Shown here piece by piece: positions 1 through 7,172 of a DNA stretch of 36,026 nucleotides (its first letter is position 1; each line of letters begins with the position of its first letter). A program made the translations under genes and the position numbers. The stretch spans positions 1 through 36,026 of the forward strand of contig DIYF01000103.1 of the NCBI GenBank assembly GCA_002427745.1. Reading direction: 5' to 3'. The notes beneath the pieces were generated by a model. The model was not told the DNA's origin and did not search any database. It was given only the letters and a program-made list of their open reading frames with translations. This DNA is from Roseivirga sp. UBA6061. Lineage in GTDB: Bacteria > Bacteroidota > Bacteroidia > Cytophagales > Cyclobacteriaceae.

Positions 1-238
1 CAAGATTGGTGAGAATTGTCAGATTGGAGGACAGGCCGGGGTTACCGGGCACCTGAGTATTGCCAATCGCACCATCATCGGCCCTCAGGCCGGAGTGCCA
101 AAAACTATTAAAGAAGAAGGAAAGATTTTCTTTGGCAGCCCGTTGGTAGAGCACAGAGATTTTCTGCGCATTTCAGTGGCATTAAGAAACTTGCCCAAAC
201 TGATGGAAAGAGTGACTCAACTGGAAAAAAAGAGTTAA
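1..238 (+). CDS. lpxD: UDP-3-O-acylglucosamine N-acyltransferase, C-terminal end (partial)
   Basis: Only the last 78 codons are present, read from base 2 to a TAA at 236-238; the 5' part lies outside the window. The visible sequence has left-handed beta-helix hexapeptide repeats (IGENCQIGGQAGVTGHLSI) followed by the C-terminal helix RNLPKLMERVTQLEKK. That arrangement is typical of LpxD, which adds the second 3-hydroxyacyl chain to UDP-3-acyl-glucosamine in lipid A synthesis, in the cytoplasm. It lies 25 bases upstream of lpxC/fabZ and lpxA on the same strand, the usual Bacteroidota order, which supports the assignment. Confidence 0.88.
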   Translation, partial: KIGENCQIGGQAGVTGHLSIANRTIIGPQAGVPKTIKEEGKIFFGSPLVEHRDFLRISVALRNLPKLMERVTQLEKKS

Positions 239-255
239 ATTTGGCGAATTTTCGC
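236..255 (+). promoter_or_regulatory. Possible promoter -7 box and small hairpin before lpxC/fabZ
   Basis: TAAATTTG at 236-243 matches the Bacteroidota -7 consensus TAnnTTTG exactly and overlaps the lpxD stop codon. Immediately after it, GCGAA-TT-TTCGC (244-255) can form a 5-bp hairpin 8 bases before the lpxC ATG. I see no good -33 TTG at the right distance, so this may be chance in an otherwise co-transcribed operon. Confidence 0.25.
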
Positions 256-263
256 AAAAAGGG

Positions 264-1652
264 ATGAAAACAAAGCAACATACGATCAAAGAACCGGTAA
301 CGGTATCGGGCGTAGGTTTACATACAGGAGTAGAGGCGAACATGACGTTTACACCCGCTCCTCCAAATCATGGTATTAAGTTTCAGCGGGTTGATCTGCC
401 GGACCAGCCGGTGGTTGATGCTGATGTCGATTATGTAGTGGACCTTTCCAGAGGAACCACCATAGAACATAATGGCGCCAGGATCAATACAGTAGAGCAC
501 ACCCTGGCAGCCCTGGTAGGCCTGGAGATAGACAATGTGATGGTACAACTGGACGGACCTGAACCTCCTATATTGGATGGCAGCTCCAAAATGTTCATTG
601 ATGCCCTCGAAACTGTAGGCACACAGGAGCAAAATGCCCTGAGAAACTTCCTTGAGGTAAATGAAAGCATCATGTACCGTGACGGAGCACGTGATGTGGA
701 AATAGCCGCCTTACCCCTGGATGACTACCGGGTAACGGTAATGGTAGACTATAACTCTCCGGTACTGGGTAGCCAGCACGCTACACTGACTGACATTGCC
801 GATTTCAAAAAAGACATTGCCTCCAGCCGCACCTTTTGCTTTTTGCACGAGCTGGAAATGCTATACAAAAACAACCTTATCAAGGGAGGTGACCTTAATA
901 ATGCCATCGTAGTGGTAGATCGTGTGGTAAAGGATGAAGAGCTGGACTACCTGGCCAGTCTTTTTAACAAGCCCAAGGTAGAGGTAAAGAAAGAGGGCAT
1001 CCTCAACAATGTAGACCTGAGACACAGCAATGAGCCGGCAAGACACAAACTGCTTGATGTAGTAGGTGATCTGGCCCTGGTAGGACGCCCTATCAAAGCC
1101 CAGATACTGGCAGCACGCCCAGGCCATGCGGCCAATGTGGCTTTTGCCCGTAAGCTGAAAAGGACCATTAAAAACTCTAAGTCTACTGCGCCTTATTATA
1201 ACCCGAATGTCAAGCCGGTTATGGATATCAATAAGATCATGCAGATCTTGCCACACCGATATCCCTTCCTGCTTATTGATAAGATCATTCACCTGGATGA
1301 CACCATGGTATCCGGGATAAAAAACGTAACGCGTAACGAGCCATTCTTTGACGGGCACTTCCCCGGCAACCCTGTAATGCCCGGAGTACTTCAGGTAGAG
1401 GCAATGGCTCAGATCGGGGGTATTCTGGTATTGAATACCGTTCCGGATCCGGAAAATTACACCCCTTACTTCCTGGGAATTGACAAATGTAAGTTCCGCC
1501 AGATGGTGGTTCCCGGAGACACTTTAAAATTTAAATGCGAGCTGACCGCCCCGATTAAACGTGGTATCGCTCAAATGAATGGTTATGCTTACGTAGGCGA
1601 TTCCCTTGTTTGCGAAGCCGCTATGACTGCAAGAATTGTTAAAAACCCATGA
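264..1652 (+). CDS. lpxC/fabZ: Bifunctional UDP-3-O-acyl-N-acetylglucosamine deacetylase / 3-hydroxyacyl-ACP dehydratase
   Basis: A 462-residue fusion protein. Residues 1-310 are LpxC, the zinc deacetylase that commits UDP-acyl-GlcNAc to lipid A: NTVEHTLAAL (75-84) carries zinc ligand H79 and general base E78, RHKLLDVVGDL (260-270) carries ligands H261 and D265, and H288 in RPGHAAN is the expected active-site histidine. Residues 315-462 are FabZ, the hotdog dehydratase of fatty acid elongation: LPHRYPFLLIDK (329-340), then FFDGHFPGNPVMPGVLQVEA with catalytic H365 and E379. The fusion is known from Bacteroidota and ties lipid A synthesis to the hydroxyacyl-ACP pool. The 3' end overlaps lpxA by four bases (ATGA at 1649), implying translational coupling. 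All key residues are present. Confidence 0.97.
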   Translation: MKTKQHTIKEPVTVSGVGLHTGVEANMTFTPAPPNHGIKFQRVDLPDQPVVDADVDYVVDLSRGTTIEHNGARINTVEHTLAALVGLEIDNVMVQLDGPEPPILDGSSKMFIDALETVGTQEQNALRNFLEVNESIMYRDGARDVEIAALPLDDYRVTVMVDYNSPVLGSQHATLTDIADFKKDIASSRTFCFLHELEMLYKNNLIKGGDLNNAIVVVDRVVKDEELDYLASLFNKPKVEVKKEGILNNVDLRHSNEPARHKLLDVVGDLALVGRPIKAQILAARPGHAANVAFARKLKRTIKNSKSTAPYYNPNVKPVMDINKIMQILPHRYPFLLIDKIIHLDDTMVSGIKNVTRNEPFFDGHFPGNPVMPGVLQVEAMAQIGGILVLNTVPDPENYTPYFLGIDKCKFRQMVVPGDTLKFKCELTAPIKRGIAQMNGYAYVGDSLVCEAAMTARIVKNP

Positions 1653-2431
1653 ATCAACCGCTAGCATATATTCACCCTGAAGCAAAAATTGCTCGCAATG
1701 TAGTGATAGAGCCTTTCGTGACCATCAGTAAAAATGTGGTGATCGATGAGGGTTCGTGGATTGGCTCCAACGTGACCATCATGGAAGGGGCCCGTATTGG
1801 TAAAAATGTTAAGATTTTTCCCGGGGCTGTGGTATCAGCCATTCCTCAGGATTTGAAGTTTGGCGGTGAAGAAACCACTGTGATCGTAGGCGATAATACC
1901 GTGATCAGGGAATGCGTAACGCTGAACAGAGGTACTGAGGCTACCAATAAAACTTCCATCGGCAGAGACTGCCTGATCATGGCGTATACGCACGTAGCCC
2001 ATGACTGTGTGATTGGCAACAACTGTATCCTGGTCAATGCCGTGCAGCTGGCAGGTCATGTCACCATAGATGACTACGCCATTGTAGGTGGTGCTGCGGC
2101 TGTTCATCAGTTTGTCAAAATTGGTGCCCATACCATGGTATCCGGTGGTTCTCTGGTAAGAAAAGATGTGCCGCCTTACACCAAAGCAGGACGTGAACCT
2201 CTTAGCTATGCCGGTATCAACTCTGTAGGGCTCAGAAGAAGAGGCTACTCCAATGACAAGATCACTGAGATCCAGGAGGTATATCGTTACATCTTCCTGA
2301 AAGGACTGAATAACTCCAAAGCCCTGGACCTGCTTGAGCTGGAAATGACACCTTCTAAGGAGAGAGATGAGATCATCAACTTTTTCAGAAACTCTGACAG
2401 AGGTGTAATGAAAGGGTATACTGCCCGCTAA
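1649..2431 (+). CDS. lpxA: Acyl-ACP--UDP-N-acetylglucosamine O-acyltransferase
   Basis: A 260-residue protein of normal LpxA length. It transfers a 3-hydroxyacyl chain from ACP to UDP-GlcNAc, the first step of lipid A synthesis, in the cytoplasm as a trimer. About the first 190 residues are hexapeptide repeats forming a left-handed beta helix. THVAHDCVIGNNCILVN holds the catalytic histidine (H118 by comparison with E. coli H125), followed by LAGHVTIDDYAIVGGAAAVHQF. The C-terminal 70 residues are the expected helical domain (YRYIFLKGLN). The start overlaps the lpxC/fabZ stop by four bases, so the two are translated together. Confidence 0.97.
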   Translation: MNQPLAYIHPEAKIARNVVIEPFVTISKNVVIDEGSWIGSNVTIMEGARIGKNVKIFPGAVVSAIPQDLKFGGEETTVIVGDNTVIRECVTLNRGTEATNKTSIGRDCLIMAYTHVAHDCVIGNNCILVNAVQLAGHVTIDDYAIVGGAAAVHQFVKIGAHTMVSGGSLVRKDVPPYTKAGREPLSYAGINSVGLRRRGYSNDKITEIQEVYRYIFLKGLNNSKALDLLELEMTPSKERDEIINFFRNSDRGVMKGYTAR

Positions 2432-2434
2432 ACC

Positions 2435-3052
2435 ATGCAGATTTCTGTACAAGGGCTCGGTAAAAAGTATCAGAAAGAGTGGATCTTCAGAAACCTGTCT
2501 GAAGAATTCACCACAGATAACAGTTATGCGATTACCGGCCCTAACGGAAGTGGTAAATCTACCCTCTTACAGCTCATGACGAGCTATTTCCCTGCTACTG
2601 AGGGAGAAATCACGTACACGAGCCATGGAAAGAACATTCCGGTAGATAAGCAGTATCAGTATCTCGACATCATCACGCCCTATCTGGAAATTATAGAAGA
2701 ATTTACGCTGAGAGAGTTCCTTTCCTTTCATTTTAAGTTTAAAGAACTGAAAGTAGGGTATACACTTGAAGAGTTTGTAAACAAGGTATACCTGGAGAAT
2801 GACCTTGACAAAATGATCAAGAACTTCTCCTCGGGGATGAAACAGCGCCTGAAGCTTGGTTTGGCATTTTTTTCTCAATGCCCTATCTGCTTTTTAGATG
2901 AACCCACCTCTAACCTGGATGTAAAAGGAGTAGACTGGTATCTGGAAAACGTGGCAGAAGCGGTGAGTGAAAAACTGGTAGTGATCAGCTCAAATCAGAA
3001 GTACGAATATGACTTCTGCGAAAAGGTCATTTACATTCCAGATTTCAAGTAA
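2435..3052 (+). CDS. Soluble ABC-type ATP-binding protein
   Basis: A 205-residue single ABC ATPase domain without membrane segments. Walker A is GPNGSGKS (35-42), the signature motif FSSGMKQRLKLG (131-142), Walker B ICFLDEP (151-157) and the D-loop SNLD (159-162). The switch histidine expected about 30 residues after Walker B is replaced in VVISSNQKYEY (N187/Q188), and I cannot find a clear Q-loop glutamine; the region reads IITPYLEIIEEFT. It starts 3 bases after lpxA, so it is probably in the lipid A operon, but no permease is nearby. A role in envelope or lipid transport would be inference from position only; the substrate is unknown. Confidence 0.9.
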   Translation: MQISVQGLGKKYQKEWIFRNLSEEFTTDNSYAITGPNGSGKSTLLQLMTSYFPATEGEITYTSHGKNIPVDKQYQYLDIITPYLEIIEEFTLREFLSFHFKFKELKVGYTLEEFVNKVYLENDLDKMIKNFSSGMKQRLKLGLAFFSQCPICFLDEPTSNLDVKGVDWYLENVAEAVSEKLVVISSNQKYEYDFCEKVIYIPDFK

Positions 3053-3119
3053 CATTTTGGAGGTGTAATTACAATTTCCCCCAATTATTAAGTATAATTG
3101 ATAATTCAAATATAGAGTG

Positions 3120-3590
3120 ATGATCAGAATAAAAAATTACCTGCTCGCGTTTTCAGCCGTTGCCATAATGTTCACACTAGCATGTGGAGGCGATGACGGA
3201 CCAAGCGAGCCCACCCCTGAAGAGCAAAGATTAATTGACCTGGCCGGTGATACCGGTGTAACCTGGACAGCCGTTTCTATCACTCAGGACGGTGCTCCTG
3301 CCAATGGCTTTGACAACTTCAGTCTTACCCTGAGATCAGGTTCTTCTATGACTTACACTGCCAACAATTCTACTCCACTGATCGCTGCCAGCGGTCCATG
3401 GGCGTTCAATAATGGCAATATCAACCAGCTTATATTCAATGGTGATTCTGACAATGTGTTCAACGTGAGTAACCTGAATACAACATCTACACCTGCTACG
3501 GTAACGCTGACTGTAAATTTCACCAATCCTAACAGTGGAGCTCCTGCAGGTGCCAGCGGAACATACGTATTGAACCTTCAGGCTAACTAA
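3120..3590 (+). CDS. Small secreted lipoprotein of unknown function
   Basis: About 156 residues. The frame allows a GTG start at 3117, but the adjacent ATG at 3120 gives a better signal sequence. The N-terminus is a lipoprotein signal peptide, with lipobox FTLAC at residues 18-22 from the ATG. The acidic GGDDG just after the cysteine resembles the Bacteroidota signal for export to the outer leaflet of the outer membrane. The rest is Asn/Thr/Ser-rich with alternating hydrophobic residues (VTLTVNFTNPN), consistent with an all-beta fold. It is a single gene with its own AT-rich upstream region and a strong terminator downstream. I do not recognise a family. Confidence 0.8.
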   Translation: MIRIKNYLLAFSAVAIMFTLACGGDDGPSEPTPEEQRLIDLAGDTGVTWTAVSITQDGAPANGFDNFSLTLRSGSSMTYTANNSTPLIAASGPWAFNNGNINQLIFNGDSDNVFNVSNLNTTSTPATVTLTVNFTNPNSGAPAGASGTYVLNLQAN

Positions 3591-3606
3591 GGTTGACCCA
3601 AGAAAT

Positions 3607-3637
3607 TAAAAAAAGCCTCAACTGAGGCTTTTTTTAT
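3607..3637. terminator. Bidirectional intrinsic terminator
   Basis: AAGCCTCA (3613-3620) pairs with TGAGGCTT (3623-3630); allowing a 4-base loop, the stem is AGCCTC/GAGGCT. It is preceded by an A-run and followed by a T-run, so it can work on both strands. It ends the lipoprotein gene and, on the other strand, the accessory cluster that reaches down to 3686. Confidence 0.85.
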
Positions 3638-3685
3638 GCATTTATGTTTACAGGCTGAAAGCAGTCGCTGCTCGTCATTCACTTT

Positions 3686-4075
3686 TCATTCACTCGAAAT
3701 AGCCTTTTTAGATGCCTTAAAACTAATACCGATAAATATCAGCAGCACCCCGAATGTCAGATAGTGTCAATTCGGTATAAAGTTTATGAGACTTGTGTTG
3801 ACCGGACTGCTTTTACCTCCTGACAGCACAAGTTGCAAGATATTGCACACCACAAAACCAAATCCGGAAATCAGAAACAGCTTGTTCAAAAGGGTCAGTA
3901 AATCAATGATCTGAGCAGGCTGGCTCCTGACTTCTTTGTTCAAAAACCTGTCCCTTAACAGGCCGATTAAAAGCACAAAGGCATAGGCAAAAACTATGAC
4001 CAGCACAGTTTTCATAAAGACATCAGTGTGTCTGTCAAAATCGCTTACATTCAAATTGAATGATTGTTTATCCAT
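3686..4075 (-). pseudogene. Small three-helix membrane protein interrupted by an in-frame TGA
   Basis: From ATG at 4075 the frame codes for 102 residues and meets TGA at 3769-3767. The same frame then continues for 26 codons to a second TGA at 3688-3686. The continuation HYLTFGVLLIFIGISFKASK is a convincing third transmembrane helix with a positive tail, after helices at about 23-40 and 64-84. The stop falls in NFIPN-stop-HYLTF, where Trp (TGG) would be natural, so a single TGG to TGA change is the simplest explanation. An upstream extension to 4135 is possible but less likely. It lies 3' of the thioredoxin-like gene on the same strand. The function is unknown, and the truncated 102-residue form may still be made. 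Confidence 0.6.
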
Positions 4076-4201
4076 AATGTTAATGTTTAAAATAAATACT
4101 GGTATTTGCTGAATCTTCACTCTCTGAGAAAGCATGACATGCAGACAGGAGCAATCCCTTCAAAGAAGTGGGACCCTGTATTACTCGCCCCTCTACAACA
4201 T

Positions 4202-4801
4202 TTAAAAGGTAAGTGAGCTAAAATATTCAGTAGAATACTCTGGCAGAGATTTATCAGGCAAAAAGAAGGAGTGCGTGATGCCATCGGGCTCTAATACAAA
4301 GTAATAGGGCTGGTTAAAACTTTCCTGCTTAAACGGCAAAGGGTCCAGCGTATTCACATACCTTACCCCCGGCAGTTCCTTTTCGAAATTCTTCACCATC
4401 ACCCGAAAATCCCTCTTTTTAAATGAAGCCAGTACGATAACATTCTCTATGCCCAACTGAGATGAATGGGCACGTAATCTCCTGAACTCTGCCTCATAGC
4501 ACAGATTGCAATGCTGAGCCCTTATTCTCAGCACCAGCCTGGCAGCAGTTGGCCGCAAAACGCTGTCAGATGCTTCAAAAACAGGATAGAGCACTTTTAA
4601 GTGTGGCAATGGCTGCCCCTCTCCGGACTGGAAATAAAACAGATTGGTTTCCAGAAAGCTATTCATATAACTCAGCTTAGCTTTTTCCCGCTCAGTCTTT
4701 TCCCGCTCAGCCTCTTCATCCTGTACAGTATGGCAAGCCACCATCAGACAGAATGCTATACCTATCCCCAATACCGCGGGTATGTTCCTATTCATTTTCA
4801 T
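4202..4801 (-). CDS. Thioredoxin-like CxxC lipoprotein
   Basis: A 199-residue protein with a lipoprotein signal peptide; lipobox LMVAC gives Cys23, and a second in-frame ATG lies two codons in. A charged linker follows (EEAEREKTEREKAK, residues 29-42). The core then reads LVLRIRAQHCNLCYEAEF with C98-N-L-C101 after a beta strand, and later VIVLASFKK and PYYFVLEPDG. This is the pattern of a divergent thioredoxin fold, as in redox lipoproteins found beside 6-bladed beta-propeller genes in Bacteroidota. It probably faces the periplasm or the cell surface. It lies 28 bases after the propeller gene, so co-transcription is likely. A role in handling disulfides of the neighbouring cysteine-rich peptide is my inference. 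Confidence 0.78.
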   Translation of the reverse strand: MKMNRNIPAVLGIGIAFCLMVACHTVQDEEAEREKTEREKAKLSYMNSFLETNLFYFQSGEGQPLPHLKVLYPVFEASDSVLRPTAARLVLRIRAQHCNLCYEAEFRRLRAHSSQLGIENVIVLASFKKRDFRVMVKNFEKELPGVRYVNTLDPLPFKQESFNQPYYFVLEPDGITHSFFLPDKSLPEYSTEYFSSLTF

Positions 4802-4829
4802 AGAACTACTTATCTGGTTTAAGAAATAG

Positions 4830-6008
4830 TCACACCGCGGGAGACTTCATTTTAAAGAAGAATAACACCGGATTATCCTCCTCATTGATCTCACGAAAGG
4901 TTTCCAGCAAGTGTCGATAGGGATCATTCTCCGGGATGTCGCCCGGATCATTGATAAACTCGGGAAAGTGCTCAGAATCTACGTAGTTAACAAAGTACTC
5001 TCCGTATTTTGCGTTAACCGGGAAATTGGCGAACATATAGATCATACTGTTTGGAATGATCTTCCATGAGATAATCTCATCCTTTACTTTATCATAATAC
5101 CTGATAGTTCGGAAGCGATCATAGATATACGAGAAGCTGAAGAATCTCTCAGTCTCGTAAAAGTCAGACAAATGGAAGGCATAACCGTCCAGTGCGGTAA
5201 AGCTGTTATGGACCACTCCTTCAGGAATATTCACTTTTCCAAAATCAAGGTAGTACTTTGCCCAGGTAGAGTCTTTTGAAATCTCCAGGACATGGTTATC
5301 ATAATGCCCGATAAAGTTGAAAGATAAGCGGTCGTGAGCCGTAAGGTAATTGAATTTAATCCGGTCGGAATCACGATAAATCTCATCAAAGGGCAACATA
5401 TGTGATTTCACGCCTCCCTTGTAATCCGTGATAAACAGGTTATAGCTCACATCCTTCCACCGGGTATTGTAGTCATTATAAATGATATAATTCCCATCAG
5501 CCAGTGCTCCCAAATAACGCGCATGCGTGCCATATTTTGTCTCACTTTTAAATTCTCCGCTAAAGGAGTAAGCAAGAATTTTGCGATTAAACTGGTCCAG
5601 AATCAGAATAGATTCTGCTTCCGGATCCAATGTGAAATCGGCAATTTTAACATACTCCCCCGGCCCCTTACCTTTCCGGTCTATGGCACTGACGAAATTG
5701 CCCTGCAAGTCAAAAATGGTCATTGCCTGAGCCCTCTCATCAAAAATAAAAATGCGGTCTTCGTGCACCCTCATCTTAGTAATTTCAGCAACCAAATGCT
5801 CATTGGATAAAGGCACCACAAACAGCGTATCTACATAGGCATCCATTCTCGGACGCCCCTCTTCAAAATCAATTTCAGGATTTACTGAAATCCTTTTTAC
5901 ATGGTCGAAAACAATTCCCTCAGCCTCTCCAATGTCAACTGTACTTTGCACATTGTCATCACAAGCCATAAGCAAGAGAATGCCCGTCAAAAGAATAAAA
6001 CTCTTCAT
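4830..6008 (-). CDS. 6-bladed beta-propeller lipoprotein
   Basis: A 392-residue protein with lipobox LLLMAC (Cys16) followed by acidic DDN, suggesting an outer-membrane and possibly surface-exposed lipoprotein. The core has repeated four-strand blades, for example RIFIFDERAQAMTIFDLQGN followed by the hallmark KGKGPGEY and then SILILDQFNRKILAYSFSG. These features match the Bacteroidota 6-bladed beta-propeller (BF3164/TolB-like) family. No enzymatic role is established for it, and ligand or peptide binding is commonly assumed. It sits between a cysteine-rich secreted peptide gene (76 bases upstream) and a thioredoxin-like lipoprotein gene (28 bases downstream), suggesting a three-gene unit. Confidence 0.85.
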   Translation of the reverse strand: MKSFILLTGILLLMACDDNVQSTVDIGEAEGIVFDHVKRISVNPEIDFEEGRPRMDAYVDTLFVVPLSNEHLVAEITKMRVHEDRIFIFDERAQAMTIFDLQGNFVSAIDRKGKGPGEYVKIADFTLDPEAESILILDQFNRKILAYSFSGEFKSETKYGTHARYLGALADGNYIIYNDYNTRWKDVSYNLFITDYKGGVKSHMLPFDEIYRDSDRIKFNYLTAHDRLSFNFIGHYDNHVLEISKDSTWAKYYLDFGKVNIPEGVVHNSFTALDGYAFHLSDFYETERFFSFSYIYDRFRTIRYYDKVKDEIISWKIIPNSMIYMFANFPVNAKYGEYFVNYVDSEHFPEFINDPGDIPENDPYRHLLETFREINEEDNPVLFFFKMKSPAV

Positions 6009-6084
6009 AAACTAAGTTTTGACGGCAGGGAAGCACCTCAAAAGGCACCTCACTGCCATCACCATCATTTAAAGTTTTGAAAAA

Positions 6085-6405
6085 TTAACCCGCTCCTGTG
6101 GTGCATAGAGCTTCACAACAGGAATCGCTTCCTCCTCCACAGCCGGCCACCTCTGCAGCGGCATCCGCCAATATTTCAAAGCCGGTCATCGATATCTTAC
6201 CGCTCACTTTGGTCAGGCACATTTTAACCTCCGGAGACCAGTCCAGACCCCAAAAATTATCCCAGCCGTCACCAAAGATGCTGTTACTGGTAGCTCCGTC
6301 ATGATAAATCCCATCACAGGTCTGTGAATTAAGCTGTCCCTGCCCCAGGACGACAACCATCAGGGCTACAGCCCATACATACATTCTTTTTTTCATTTTA
6401 TTCAT
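6085..6405 (-). CDS. Secreted cysteine-rich small protein
   Basis: A 106-residue protein. The N-terminus KKRMYVWAVALMVVVLGQG with LNSQ is a classical signal peptide, probably cut near residue 28; ATG at 6405 is used, and an alternative Met lies three codons in. The mature part has six cysteines (30, 63, 89, 96, 97, 101), an aromatic/Asp/Gly-rich first half (DGWDNFWGLDW) and a Gly/Ser/Cys-rich tail (AGCGGGSDSCCEALC). The even cysteine count and export suggest disulfide bonds. Next to beta-propeller and redox lipoprotein genes it resembles in layout the NVEALA-type peptides of Bacteroidota, but I do not see an NVEALA motif. Its function is unknown; a secreted signal, a toxin and a modified-peptide precursor are all open. 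Confidence 0.7.
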   Translation of the reverse strand: MNKMKKRMYVWAVALMVVVLGQGQLNSQTCDGIYHDGATSNSIFGDGWDNFWGLDWSPEVKMCLTKVSGKISMTGFEILADAAAEVAGCGGGSDSCCEALCTTGAG

Positions 6406-6416
6406 TTAAAATCCGC

Positions 6417-6450
6417 CTACTCTCTTTAAGGGTTTTCGGCTGGTCCCCTT
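6417..6450. repeat. Imperfect direct repeat, copy 1
   Basis: This stretch begins CTACTCT, ends GGTCCCCTT and contains GGTTTTCGG. It recurs at 6515-6544 with a few substitutions and a short deletion; the start-to-start spacing is 98 bases. It lies just upstream of the cysteine-rich peptide gene, which starts at 6405 on the minus strand, so it may be a pair of regulator sites or the scar of a small duplication. Confidence 0.55.
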
Positions 6451-6514
6451 ACAGCTGTCTGAAAAACCAATCAGAACTGCAGCACCATTCTGAACAGTCC
6501 TTCTTACATCCGTC

Positions 6515-6544
6515 CTACTCTATTACAAGGTTTTCGGTCCCCTT
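6515..6544. repeat. Imperfect direct repeat, copy 2
   Basis: Second copy of the element at 6417-6450. Both share CTACTCT, then GGTTTTCGG, then TCCCCTT in order; this copy lacks three bases before TCCCCTT. Confidence 0.55.
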
Positions 6545-6620
6545 GGCTCTTCATGTGTTTTGGCAATTACATTCTAATCAGGAAGGTGACCGATCATAAA
6601 CTGACGGGTAAATTGGTTTT

Positions 6621-6854
6621 ATGGTCCAGACACAGCGGCCTGCGGACCGGGCTATCCTACAGTATGCCTGCATAGGCTCTCAGCCAACTGTCACATCTTA
6701 TCTACAAGCCATCGATCATCTTCTGCCTGAAGTGTTTATTGGCGATAAGGATCGGATAAAGCGTGATACAATGCGCAAGCTGGTCAGGCACATCGGCAAT
6801 ACAAGGAGCAGGCAAGACACTCTTAAAGTCGTTAGACTTATACAGCTGTTATAA
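6621..6854 (+). CDS. Doubtful short reading frame, unknown
   Basis: A 77-codon frame in an otherwise empty 750-base gap. The translation ends in a basic, helix-prone segment (DKDRIKRDTMRKLVRHIGN) and reads plausibly as protein, but I recognise no family. The upstream stop at 6609 leaves little room for a longer product, so it could be a remnant of a larger gene or chance. No promoter or ribosome-binding site supports it. Confidence 0.25.
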   Translation: MVQTQRPADRAILQYACIGSQPTVTSYLQAIDHLLPEVFIGDKDRIKRDTMRKLVRHIGNTRSRQDTLKVVRLIQLL

Positions 6855-6908
6855 AACGACTCTTAAGGGAGGGAATAAGAATCTGTAGTAGTGGTGGAGC
6901 TAAAGTAA

Positions 6909-7172
6909 TCAATAATTCTTATTATCAGAACATTTATACATAAAATATGTTTTTACAATCCTTTACCTGCCTCCATCTCATGCGGAAATACTCGTAATGA
7001 AAAGACAATAGCTACGGAACAGCCTGTAATACAGGTACCACTACACTTTCAGGAAATAGCTGGTTTTGCCACGAACTACGAGCTCAAAAATCAACCTGAC
7101 CAGCCGGAGAAAGGTGAGTCTCCCGATCGAAAAGAACAACACCGCAGAAGGCAGGCTTCTAAGCCAGGTTAA
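6909..7172 (+). pseudogene. Possible remnant of a small lipoprotein gene
   Basis: The frame is open from 6909 to a TAA at 7170-7172 but has no ATG near its start. From 6978 it reads SCGNTRNEKTIATEQP and continues as a Glu/Gln/Pro/Lys-rich segment ending in RKEQHRRRQASKPG. SCGN looks like the site after a lipobox, and a hydrophobic stretch VFTILYL is present just upstream in another frame. That would fit a lipoprotein whose signal peptide was broken by a frameshift. Its last 14 bases overlap the 3' end of mutS2 on the other strand. The base composition resembles coding DNA of this genome, but the evidence is weak. Confidence 0.25.

Larger units (their letters stand above)
6406..7158. other. 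Long intergenic gap with no secure gene
   Basis: About 750 bases between the cysteine-rich peptide gene and mutS2. It holds the direct repeat pair (6417-6450, 6515-6544) and two weak reading frames (6621-6854 and 6909-7172), annotated separately. I found no tRNA, terminator with T-run or recognisable transposase in it. Confidence 0.6.

Noticed and set aside
861..1358. 165-codon reading frame antisense to lpxC/fabZ
   Set aside because: It lies wholly inside a strongly conserved gene on the other strand and has no family-like features; it is a shadow.
3120..3590. Collagen-like or adhesin identity for the small lipoprotein
   Set aside because: Asn/Thr/Ser richness alone is not enough; there is no Gly-x-y repeat and no family motif.
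3767..3769. TGA as a selenocysteine or recoding site
   Set aside because: The protein is a small membrane protein with no redox motif, I see no SECIS-like hairpin after it, and Trp fits the position well.
6085..6405. Lanthipeptide or other modified-peptide precursor
   Set aside because: The Gly/Ser/Cys-rich tail is suggestive, but a secretory signal peptide is present and no modifying enzyme (LanB/C/M, radical SAM or YcaO type) is in the window.
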